Origin: Rhodobacteraceae bacterium HTCC2150
Lineage (GTDB): Bacteria > Pseudomonadota > Alphaproteobacteria > Rhodobacterales > Rhodobacteraceae
Length of the DNA stretch: 64,000 nucleotides
Assembly (NCBI GenBank): GCA_000169395.1
Contig: AAXZ01000001.1
Coordinates: 558,001 to 622,000, forward strand
Reading direction: 5' to 3'
The notes under the pieces were generated by a model. That model saw only the letters and a list, made by a program, of their open reading frames with translations. It was not told where the DNA came from and did not search any database. The position numbers and the translations under genes are program-made. This document shows, in pieces, positions 25,473 to 34,600 of the stretch. Position 1 is the stretch's first letter, and each line of letters opens with the position of its first letter.

Positions 25473-26150
25473 TCAATGCGGAATTTTCACTGTTGAAACG
25501 ACGTGATCACCAACGATTGCCGAGGTTCCAATAAGGACATCGCCTGTTTGGAAGGGTGCGAAGTCGTTGCAAAACCGTGCCTGAAATGTGTCTTGAGAAA
25601 ATGTAATTTGCATACATTCAAACCCAAACATAGCCTTTGTCATCGCGTATTGCGCTTTGAAGGCGCATTCTTTTGCACTGAAAATACGCAACACGGCGAT
25701 TGATTGCTGGGCGGGTTCCAAAAGGTCAAGCTGGGCGCGTTCTGATGCGGTTAATACAGTTTGGATAATACTATCGTCCATTGCGGAACAAATTTCCAAG
25801 TCTATCCCAATACCCCGCCAATCCGTGGATCTACCAACGGCGGCGGCACAAATTGTGTCTGTGTGACTGATGGAGCCAACGATTGTATCTGGTAAAATGG
25901 GCGTGCGATCTGATGCCACCGGCACCGCGCATTCGGGCGGACCGATTGAACGCATGGCATTTCTTATGGCGGTGCGACCAGCCGAAAATTCCAATTTTCG
26001 CTTAGGTACTGCCCGTGCAATTGCCGGTTCTTCCTCTGGCCATAAGTTATGATTTTTGACGCATGGATTGGTAACTGAAATACCAACCAAGGGCCCAAGT
26101 GCCAATTCTAACGCACCTTGAACGGCATTAAAGGGCGGGCTTCCGTTCAT
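25473..26150 (-). CDS. 4'-phosphopantetheinyl transferase (EntD/Sfp superfamily)
   Basis: Converts apo carrier proteins to the holo form by moving phosphopantetheine from CoA to a conserved Ser; 225 residues. Motifs are GSISHTDT near residue 95, the Mg-binding GIGIDLE near 115, and the catalytic FSAKECAFKA near 158. EntD-type N-terminal blocks (FSAGRTAIRNAM) are also present. The start overlaps the NRPS stop (TGATG), showing translational coupling. Its natural clients are the carrier proteins of the adjacent NRPS and PKS (Ser 1438 of the NRPS and the GGHS serine of the PKS). Confidence 0.92.
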   Translation of the reverse strand: MNGSPPFNAVQGALELALGPLVGISVTNPCVKNHNLWPEEEPAIARAVPKRKLEFSAGRTAIRNAMRSIGPPECAVPVASDRTPILPDTIVGSISHTDTICAAAVGRSTDWRGIGIDLEICSAMDDSIIQTVLTASERAQLDLLEPAQQSIAVLRIFSAKECAFKAQYAMTKAMFGFECMQITFSQDTFQARFCNDFAPFQTGDVLIGTSAIVGDHVVSTVKIPH

Positions 26151-29100
26151 CAGTTTTTAATCTTTTGCAATCGCGCGGCGCGCATCGCACGGCGGCGTGA
26201 CATTGTATCATTTCTTGTGGTTTTTGGTGCGCTGGTGATTGGCTTGGTGTCATCATCTGGCGTTGCCAATTGTGCGCAAAGCCCGTCTAGCGTTGGAAAG
26301 CGGAAAATGTCTGTGATACTAAGGTTGGCCAAATTTAATTGATCCCGAATGGCACGGTGCGTTTGCACGGCCAACAAGGAATGGCCGCCAAGATCAAAGA
26401 AATTATCCTGAGGGTTAACCGAAGTGACCCCAAGAATATCCATCCAGATTGCCCCAATTTCACGTAAAAGATCAGTTTTGGAGGCGTTATTTTGTGGGTG
26501 ATTTAGTTTTGGCAACGGTTTGGCTTGGTCGCTTGTTGGTTGTGCGACTTTCGGGGCAGGTAATGCTTTTCGATCAATCTTTTTATTGGGTGTAAGTGGG
26601 AAGTGATCGACCTGAACAAAATGTGACGGCACCATGTAATCAGGTAAAACGCCCAAAAGGTGTTGTCTCAAATCAAGGGTCTTAATAGGGGACGCCGCCA
26701 TCAGATAGGCAACCAATCGAACGTCGCCAGGGCGATCCTCGCGGGCGACAACCACAGCCTGATCCACGTTTTTAAGCTTGCTTATTGCGGCATCAATTTC
26801 GCCCAATTCGATCCGATACCCGCGCAATTTCAGCTGTTGATCGGCCCGACCAACATAATCCAATTTGCCATCCGAGCGCCATTTCACCAAATCGCCTGTT
26901 TGGTACATACGACCGTTGGTGAATGGATTTGGAACATAGCGTTCATTCGTCAGTTCTGGCCGTTGCCAATATCCGCGTGTAACACCATCCCCCGCAATAT
27001 AAAGTTCACCTTCTTCACCCACGGCAACAGGATTTTTGGCGCCGTCCAAGACATAAACCTGCGTGTTGGCAATTGGGGTTCCGATATTTACAATGGCCTC
27101 AGAACCAGATTGGACGTTTTCGCTGGTTGACCAAATCGTGGTTTCGGTCGGCCCATACATGTTGCTAAGAGAAGCATTCGTCACGGTTTTTACATCTTGC
27201 ACCAAATCATCGGGCAACGCTTCGCCACCCAAAAGTACATGTTTTAGACCGCCAAATGCTTGTCGTGCGGATTGATCCGCCAGCATCATACGCGCCATTG
27301 AAGGCGTGCACTGCAAGTGGCTGATATTGTGGCGTTCAATTTGCGCCGCAATGCTGAAATCGTCTGGCGCCATTTCGGTCGTTGCGTTTGTTTCGGCAAC
27401 GACGGCCGCCAATGGGCGCAGCCCCTCAAGAACTTGATTGGTATCAATGCCGTAATCAATAAGACAAGCAACCTCACCCACGCCGATAGCCTGTAGTTCC
27501 GCCACCCGTCTTGCGGCGTCATCTGGCGTGCCAAACAATCCGCTATCCTCAAAATATCGGGTAAAGGCAAAATCTAAAATTGCCTTAAGCTCATCAGGTT
27601 CAAGCGAGCCAAGATCAAAAGTGGTTTCAGCACCTTTTGTCTTTTTGAATGCAGGAAAGGCATAAGCGTATTGTTTGATCAGCCCAGCGGCGGAACGCAG
27701 ATAATCCTTCATCGGTTCACGCGCAATTTCACGGACCACTTCGCGATCTTCACCAATTAGGGTATGAAGCATAACCGTTACTTTGAAATCTTTCGGATCA
27801 TGCCCAGCTGCGCGAAGTGCATCGTGATAGATTTCAATTTTTTCGCCGACCTCGGCCACGGATTGACCCAACAGATGCGTCAAAACATTTGCACCCAAAT
27901 TGGCTGCTTCAACCCATGTTTCTGGGTTGCCAGCGGACGTAACCCAAATCGGCAAGGTTTTTGACAGAGGGCGCGGTTGGGTCACAACGGCGTGTGGCGT
28001 GCCTTTGGCCGTGGGGAATTCAACAGCTTCACCTTCCCACAAACGGCGAACTGTTTTGATCGTTTCAAACAGAGCGGGTTTGTTGTCGGGGGGCGTGTTT
28101 TCAGGGCGCAAAACGAAATCATCTGGTTGCCATCCTGATGCCATTGCAAGACCAACACGCCCGTTTGTAAGGTTGTCGATCACCGCCCACTCTTCGGCAA
28201 TACGTGCGGGATGATGCAAGGGGGCAACGCAACTACCGGCACGAACGGCGATGTTATTGGTGACGGCTGCAACAGCCGCACCAGTGACGGCAGGATTTGG
28301 ATAAGGACCACCAAAAGCATGAAAATGCCGCTCGGGCGTCCATACCGCAACAAAGCCATTTTGATCTGCAAACTGCGCACCTTTCAGCAAAAGGTCATAT
28401 TTGTTCGCACTCGTTTCATCATCATTTCCCCAGTAATAGAGACTAAAATCCATCGCGCTGGTTTTAGGTTTGCCGTTCGAAATCAACAAACGAGAGTCGT
28501 CGGAAGACAAAATCAGTTTGATGCCTCTGGTCAATGTGAACAGAAGCTCAAGAACTGAAATGTCAAAGCTAAGGCTGGTAACCGCAAGCCAAGAGTCACC
28601 GTTTTCATAAGAAACGCGATCATCCATAGCCGACATAAAATTTGCGACATTGCCATGTTCCACCATAACGCCTTTTGGGGTGCCGGTACTGCCGCTGGTG
28701 TAAATTAGATAGGCAAGATCGTCTTTGGTTACAGCGGTATTTGGATTGTTCGCCGCCGTATCGAGACTGATCGTTTTAATATCGACAGTTTGCGCATCAT
28801 GGCTGGGCAATTCTGACATCAAATCAGTTTGTGTGATGATGATTTTAGCGCCGCTGTCATTTACATAATGTGCGATACGATCCGAAGGGTAATTTGGATC
28901 AAGCGGAACATATGCCGCGCCGACCTTCAAAGTTGCCAGAAGGGCAATGATCATTTCAGGTGATCTTTTTAGATGAATGCCAACGCGATCACCCAGTTTC
29001 ACACCCATTTTCTCAAGCGTTAGTGCGACGGTATTGGCGCGGTTGTTTAGCGTTTGAAAACTCAGCTGCTGTTCTTCGAAAACCAACGCGGTTTCGTCTG

Positions 29101-30691
29101 GAGATTTTGCTGCAATTGTCTCGAATTGCTTATGAATGGGACAGTTATCATAGGCTTTCTTCGTGTCGTTCCACTGGTTCAGAACCAGATCCAGTTCAAT
29201 TGGGTTCAAACGTGGAATATCAACGATGTTTATCGACGCATCTGTGTTTTGCAGTTCCAGCAAACGCGCGGCGTAGATATCCACGCTTGCCCTATCAATT
29301 TGATTTTCATCAAAATGTAAAACAGTGCAGTTTTCATTGATCTCGAATGAAATGGCTGTTCCACAAATACCTGCACTCATATGCGTGATGCCAAATATCG
29401 GCGTTTTGGTTTCGCGCAAATTTGGTGTTCTTGCGAAAAGATCAGCGACAAAAGCGCCGCGTTTGATCGTTTCACCGTGGCATGTTTTTGTAGCCTCAAG
29501 AGCCATCTTAATTGTTGTTTCCGCTTTCGGTGTGGCAAGCGGCATCCACGAGCAAATTAAGGGGTTTTGAAATTCTGTTTCTACAGCAAGTGCTACATGA
29601 CTTTGGCCATGGCATCGCGCAAAGATGTTGATCAAAGCCAAACGTTTGTCTGCGTCGCCCTTCAAAACGATGTGGGAGGATTGCCAGTTTTCCGGCAAAT
29701 TTCTGTCTCTAACAAACGACTGATCTGTATTCTCTATTTTGGATAGTTCTTGAACTAAATCAGCTTCGGCCTTTGCTAACGGCGCAAGCAGGCGATCAAT
29801 TTCATCGCGGCTTACCTGCGTAAGTTTATCACCGGATTGCACCAATTTTGAAACATCCAAAGCGTGGCGGTAAACACTTTTGATATCCGATAGGGCAACA
29901 GCACCGTTATGACAGGCAATTGTCAGTTCATTGACGCCGGTTTTTAAAACAGTCCCGGCATTTCCAGTTTGATCATCGATCGCTGATGCGTTGCCAACCA
30001 AGAATACCTGATCTTCAATGATAATTTTCGCGACGGCCAAAGGGTTCGCGTAATTCCCGTGATCAAGGGCATTAACAAAGCGAACAACATCTTGGGCGGA
30101 GGTCGTGAAATCTAAAACGCCAGCGGCTTTTGGGCGTGCGTTTCGACCAAAATAATGACGGTTCTGCGTGTCTTGGCTTTCGGGCGCAAGGTTTCCCGCA
30201 ATCAAAGGATCAACCAAGGCGGTAAAACCATCAATGCCTGCCGCATAACATTTTGCATTCAGCGATAACGCGGTTTCACCAGCAGGTATTTCAAAAATAC
30301 GTTGTTCAACAATATCACCGGTGTCCGCGCGATCCTGCATTAAATGCCAAGTGATGCCGTGGCGTTTTTCGTGGTTTAGCAATGCCCAGACAGGTGCATT
30401 CAATCCCGCGTAACAGGGAAGTGGGCCGTCATGAAAATTAAGAGCGCCAATTTTTGCAATTTTTAGAAAACTAGCAGGCAGCATCTTTAGATTGGCAACG
30501 GAAAACAACCAATCAACGGAAACAATGTCGACCTGACTGTAGTCTGCAAAAACTGGAATTTCTTTGCGAGCAGCCCATTCGCGAATTTCTGCATTTTCAC
30601 TAATGATGCCTGAAATTTCTTGCCTGCGATCCAACCAGATTTGGGCGCATTGAATAAGAAGGCTGCCATTGCCAATCATTAAAGCATTCAT
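26150..30691 (-). CDS. hybrid NRPS: formyltransferase, condensation remnant, adenylation domain split by luciferase-like monooxygenase, carrier protein
   Basis: Single-module peptide synthetase of 1513 residues. Residues 1-290 resemble methionyl-tRNA formyltransferase (NFHDGPLPCYAG at 85-96; Asn85, His87 and Asp126 fit the catalytic triad). Residues 295-500 look like the end of a condensation domain; no HHxxxDG motif is seen. Adenylation core A3 (YTSGSTGTPKG) is at 664-674 and A4 (SFDISVLEL) at 708-716. A luciferase-like monooxygenase of about 350 residues (745-1100, with VWTPERHFHAFGG and ASGWQPDDF) follows before the domain resumes with A5 (NMYGPTETT, 1177-1185) and A10 (NKKIDRK). The carrier serine is Ser1438 (DLGGHS). 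Pocket residues D710, I711, L714, Q1127, L1153, G1155, M1178, I1186, W1187, K1371 read as a glycine-type code, from memory. The layout resembles the MupA/Atu3671 monooxygenase family. There is no thioesterase; the PKS next to it ends in one. Coupled to the GT2 upstream by ATGA. Confidence 0.9.
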   Translation of the reverse strand: MNALMIGNGSLLIQCAQIWLDRRQEISGIISENAEIREWAARKEIPVFADYSQVDIVSVDWLFSVANLKMLPASFLKIAKIGALNFHDGPLPCYAGLNAPVWALLNHEKRHGITWHLMQDRADTGDIVEQRIFEIPAGETALSLNAKCYAAGIDGFTALVDPLIAGNLAPESQDTQNRHYFGRNARPKAAGVLDFTTSAQDVVRFVNALDHGNYANPLAVAKIIIEDQVFLVGNASAIDDQTGNAGTVLKTGVNELTIACHNGAVALSDIKSVYRHALDVSKLVQSGDKLTQVSRDEIDRLLAPLAKAEADLVQELSKIENTDQSFVRDRNLPENWQSSHIVLKGDADKRLALINIFARCHGQSHVALAVETEFQNPLICSWMPLATPKAETTIKMALEATKTCHGETIKRGAFVADLFARTPNLRETKTPIFGITHMSAGICGTAISFEINENCTVLHFDENQIDRASVDIYAARLLELQNTDASINIVDIPRLNPIELDLVLNQWNDTKKAYDNCPIHKQFETIAAKSPDETALVFEEQQLSFQTLNNRANTVALTLEKMGVKLGDRVGIHLKRSPEMIIALLATLKVGAAYVPLDPNYPSDRIAHYVNDSGAKIIITQTDLMSELPSHDAQTVDIKTISLDTAANNPNTAVTKDDLAYLIYTSGSTGTPKGVMVEHGNVANFMSAMDDRVSYENGDSWLAVTSLSFDISVLELLFTLTRGIKLILSSDDSRLLISNGKPKTSAMDFSLYYWGNDDETSANKYDLLLKGAQFADQNGFVAVWTPERHFHAFGGPYPNPAVTGAAVAAVTNNIAVRAGSCVAPLHHPARIAEEWAVIDNLTNGRVGLAMASGWQPDDFVLRPENTPPDNKPALFETIKTVRRLWEGEAVEFPTAKGTPHAVVTQPRPLSKTLPIWVTSAGNPETWVEAANLGANVLTHLLGQSVAEVGEKIEIYHDALRAAGHDPKDFKVTVMLHTLIGEDREVVREIAREPMKDYLRSAAGLIKQYAYAFPAFKKTKGAETTFDLGSLEPDELKAILDFAFTRYFEDSGLFGTPDDAARRVAELQAIGVGEVACLIDYGIDTNQVLEGLRPLAAVVAETNATTEMAPDDFSIAAQIERHNISHLQCTPSMARMMLADQSARQAFGGLKHVLLGGEALPDDLVQDVKTVTNASLSNMYGPTETTIWSTSENVQSGSEAIVNIGTPIANTQVYVLDGAKNPVAVGEEGELYIAGDGVTRGYWQRPELTNERYVPNPFTNGRMYQTGDLVKWRSDGKLDYVGRADQQLKLRGYRIELGEIDAAISKLKNVDQAVVVAREDRPGDVRLVAYLMAASPIKTLDLRQHLLGVLPDYMVPSHFVQVDHFPLTPNKKIDRKALPAPKVAQPTSDQAKPLPKLNHPQNNASKTDLLREIGAIWMDILGVTSVNPQDNFFDLGGHSLLAVQTHRAIRDQLNLANLSITDIFRFPTLDGLCAQLATPDDDTKPITSAPKTTRNDTMSRRRAMRAARLQKIKN

Positions 30692-31695
30692 GATATGACC
30701 TCTTCGTCTTTGCCTAATTCAGGTTCATTGACAGTTCGGTTTAGGTGACGACTTGTTAATGAGAATAATAAAAGATCGCGCAAGAACCATTTAGGACCAA
30801 TAACGCGCTTACCAGAAAGAATTGCTCTTGTTCGATGAATAATCGCACCCAGCATATGTAAAACAGTCGCGCAAGCGGTGTAGAAACGCCCATGATTTTT
30901 GATGAAATAATGTTGTCGGGATTGAAACCAAAACCGTGGCATCCGCGTCCATTTTTTCATGCCGGTTGAAACCGACCCGATATGCGTCACCGCGCTTTCG
31001 CAAACGTAAAGTGTTTGCCACCCCGCGCGCGCCGCCCTTTGACAAAGATCGGTTTCCTCAAAATAAAGAAAAAAGGTTTCATCAAACAAACCGATTTCGT
31101 CCAAAACTTCGCGACGCATCATAAGGCTTGCACCTGCTAACCAATCGACGGTTTGCGTTTCTTTTGGCATTGGTAAAGCAACTGTGAAATTTGCAAGCTT
31201 CCGACTGATCGGGCCAAATCGTGCGGCACCTTCTAGTTCTGAAAGCATTGTTGGAAATCTAAAGGCTGTGATATGTGGTTCACCCTCGGGGCCATGAATA
31301 TAGCTGCCCGCGAAACCGGCCTGTGGATTTTGTTTTAGGCCTTTGATTAGAGCCGAAATAGAGCCCTGATCAGGAAACGCGTCTGAATTTAGAACATAAA
31401 CTAAATCTGGTTTTTTGTTCGCTGCCATTCCGGCCCGTATTCCAAAATTGTTACCCGCGCCAAAACCCCCATTTTTTGGTGATTGAATGACTGTTACCCG
31501 ATCTTCTTCGTTCCACCCTTCACCATTTGGTCCGGCTTGCAAAATTTCAAATGAACCATCGTCAGATGCGTTATCAACGATCACGAGGGATGCAGACATG
31601 CCCTTGGTTTGTGCCAACAAGGCGGTGGCTGAATTCAACGTCATCTCAGGCGTGCGATAGTTCAGAATAACGGATAAGAGGTGCTGATTTTCCAT
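30688..31695 (-). CDS. glycosyltransferase family 2 (rhamnosyltransferase-like)
   Basis: GT-A glycosyltransferase, 335 residues. The N-terminus LLSVILNYRTPEMTLNSATALL, VIVDNASDDGS near residue 40 and the DxD-equivalent YVLNSDAFPD near 103 define GT2 of the WbbL/rhamnosyltransferase branch. The segment LYFEETDLCQRAARAGW with its ED pair near residue 213 is the expected acceptor-side motif. It starts 2 bp after the PKS stop and overlaps the NRPS start by 4 bp. That tight placement between the two assembly-line genes argues that it acts on the same product or pathway. Donor unknown. Confidence 0.92.
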   Translation of the reverse strand: MENQHLLSVILNYRTPEMTLNSATALLAQTKGMSASLVIVDNASDDGSFEILQAGPNGEGWNEEDRVTVIQSPKNGGFGAGNNFGIRAGMAANKKPDLVYVLNSDAFPDQGSISALIKGLKQNPQAGFAGSYIHGPEGEPHITAFRFPTMLSELEGAARFGPISRKLANFTVALPMPKETQTVDWLAGASLMMRREVLDEIGLFDETFFLYFEETDLCQRAARAGWQTLYVCESAVTHIGSVSTGMKKWTRMPRFWFQSRQHYFIKNHGRFYTACATVLHMLGAIIHRTRAILSGKRVIGPKWFLRDLLLFSLTSRHLNRTVNEPELGKDEEVIS

Positions 31696-31697
31696 GT

Positions 31698-34600
31698 CTA
31701 TTCGGCCACCTTTAACAAGGTGGCACCATTGTTCTTTTCTTCGGCCAGCGCAATTTGCGTCTTTAGGGCGGCTGCAAGAACACGCACGTTGGGTTCTAGA
31801 ACCATTGAATCGTGGTCACCTGGCACCTCAACAACTTTGATGTCAGGAACAAATTGCCCCCAGTCATTGTCGTCAAAAAGATAGGCCCGTTGATCATCGA
31901 CCCATTGTCCCCCTGACACACGCCATTTCCCTACTAAAGGTGGTCGGTAAAGGACCATTGCTCCGTTCCATGGTTGCATTTCATAAGATGAAACAGCAGT
32001 CATAAAACTCGCCTCAATTGCGGCGTTATGAAAGGTTGGCGCGGTGGTTTCAGAAACGGATAAGTCAGATGCACGGCGTTTGGAAATTTCCCAACGCAGC
32101 CGATTTGCAGCCCACACGAATGGATAGGAAAAACCACGGCGACGCAATTCTTGCCACTGAACGATAAGGCGATCTTTGCCTGCTAGAATGCGACGAACGG
32201 GTAGAGGCGTATCCAGAAGAGCGACCAAAGAAACGGTATCTCCTGCCGCCTCAAGTTGTTGGGCAATTTCAAATGCCGTTAAGCCACCACCAGAAAATCC
32301 ACCCAACAAATAGGGGCCTTCAGGCTGCACCACTTTGATTTCCGCAATGCAATCAGCCGCGGCAGTTTTCAGATCATCGTGGGGGGCATCTTCGCCATAT
32401 AATCCACGCGCTTGCAAGCCATAGAAAGGACGATCAGCCCCAACAAGTTGGGCTAAGTGACGAAGGTTAAGAACGTTGCCAAACATACCTGCCACAAGGA
32501 AAAATGGCCGTGCTGTGCCGCCCTCACCGTCATGCATCGGTACAAGATGGGTAAAACGACGCGCCAATTTCGGCACAGACGTGGTCTGAACAGCTTCATT
32601 GCTGTTTGGCTCTCCAACACGTTCGATGATCATCGCGGCACATTTGCCAATCGTTGGCGCCTGAAACAGCACTGAAATTGGGAAATCAACCTGATAGGCT
32701 TTCTTAACCATGGCAAATAGACGAACGGCGATAAGGGAATGCCCGCCAAGGTCGAAAAAACTATCGTCCATACCGATTTCATCAACACCCAAAAGGGTTT
32801 GCCAAAAACCAGCCAAGGTCCTTTCGACATCATTGCGAGGTGCAATAAATTCGGTATCCAGATTTGGACGGGCAAATTGTTGGTTCGTATCTTCAGCAGT
32901 AAACATAGAGGTTGCTGTTTGCTGGATCAGATCAGGCAATTCCAATGAAGAAATGTAGATTTGACGTTGATCCATCGACATTGCCCGCATGAAGGCTTCG
33001 GCCCCATCCGCGGGCCTGATGCCTTGGGATATGTTATGATGCAACAATTCCTTGGCGGCTGATAATGGCTTTTGCTGGTTGGGATCCTGATCAAATACAA
33101 CGTCATCACTGCCTGCGTGACCAGCTTGCGCAAACCCAGCAGTGTTAGCTAATTTTTTTATTGCAAAACGGCTTATTTCCACGCAAACGTTTCCGTCCGC
33201 GTCACAAAGTGTGATATCAAATTCGGCAACATCGTCAGTACTGTAATTGGTGGCGGCGTTACGCACCCAACTAAGAACTTCGGCGCCCAGCGGTTGGTAG
33301 ACGCGTATCATTCCATAAGACATCGGCACCCAAAGATTGGCCGACTTGTATCCATCAATCAGTTCCATCGCCCAACCTGTTGCGATATCAAGCAAGGCTG
33401 GATGCAATTGATAGCCAACATTCAGATCGACCTGTGCATCTGTCGGCAGTTTTAGCCGCGCCAAGCCTTCGCCTTGTCCGACCTCTATTTCCTGAAGAAC
33501 CTGCCAACGCGAACCGAATTGTAGATGCTTTGATTGCGCGCTTGGAATGGCTTGACCGTTTTTGGCATGGTTTCTTTCGCCACAACGCTCTGAAATAGAA
33601 CCCAAATTTAATGGGGATGGTACCTCTTGTGTACCAAGGCCGATTTGGGCTTGGGCCAACAATTGAAATCCTTGTTTTCCGCCGGAAATAACACCGCCTT
33701 GAACCTCAAAATCATAGCCAGCATCATTTCTTTGCAACTTGATGCGCAAATCACGGCCACCCGTTTCGGCAACCTCAAATGGGCGCAAGAACATAAGGTC
33801 ACGAACAGCAAAAGGACCCGTTTCACCCTGTTCCAACATGGCTTGCGCGGCTAACTCAATGAACCCGGTGCCTGGCAACAATGCTTGTCCTGATTTTGTG
33901 CGGTGTTCGTTTAATATCCAATCGTCCTGTGCATCAAATCGGGCATTGAATATTCTGTTTCCAGCGACATCAAAACTTTGATTGTCTAGTAATGGGTTTT
34001 CAATAATTTCAACTGTGGCAGGCGCGCTTGGGTCTGTCCGATCCGACATTGATCCTGCGGCCATACCTATTTCAGCCCATACACCCCAATTGATTGCAAA
34101 TACTGGTGTTTTTCCACCGGACCGAGATTGCGCCAATGCGTTGAAATATTCATTGGCAGCCACGTAATCTATCTGACCAGCAGGTGTGGTGATGGTGCTG
34201 GTGGATGCAAAAAGAGCAAGGAAATCCAATGATCCATCCGGAAACAATTGATTGATCACCTCGGTGCCGTGAATTTTTGGTGTGAATACATTTTCAATTG
34301 ATGCGGATGTTTTTGCCAGTAATGGTCCATCATCAATGACACCAGCGGCATGAATAACACCGTTTATGGCACCGAACGTTTCAGCAATGTCGCGCACGAT
34401 TTGGCGCATTTCGGCAATGTTGGATACGTCGGCATTCAATGCGGCAACTGCGCCACCCATTTCTCGCAGGTTTTGAAGCGCGGTAATGTTTTTATATACG
34501 GTATCAGTGGGCGCGTTTTTGGCAAGATAAGCGGCCCATTCGTTTTCTTCAGGCAATTTCTGTCGTGACAGCAAAACAATTTTTGCGTCAAAATCTTTAA

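Noticed and set aside
26660-27130. 156-codon frame on the plus strand inside the NRPS gene
   Set aside because: Antisense shadow of the carrier/adenylation coding frame; sequence is low in family features and has no start signal.
27380-28470. monooxygenase segment as a transposed or misassembled insertion
   Set aside because: The frame is continuous on both sides and the adenylation motifs resume in order, matching a known interrupted-domain architecture.
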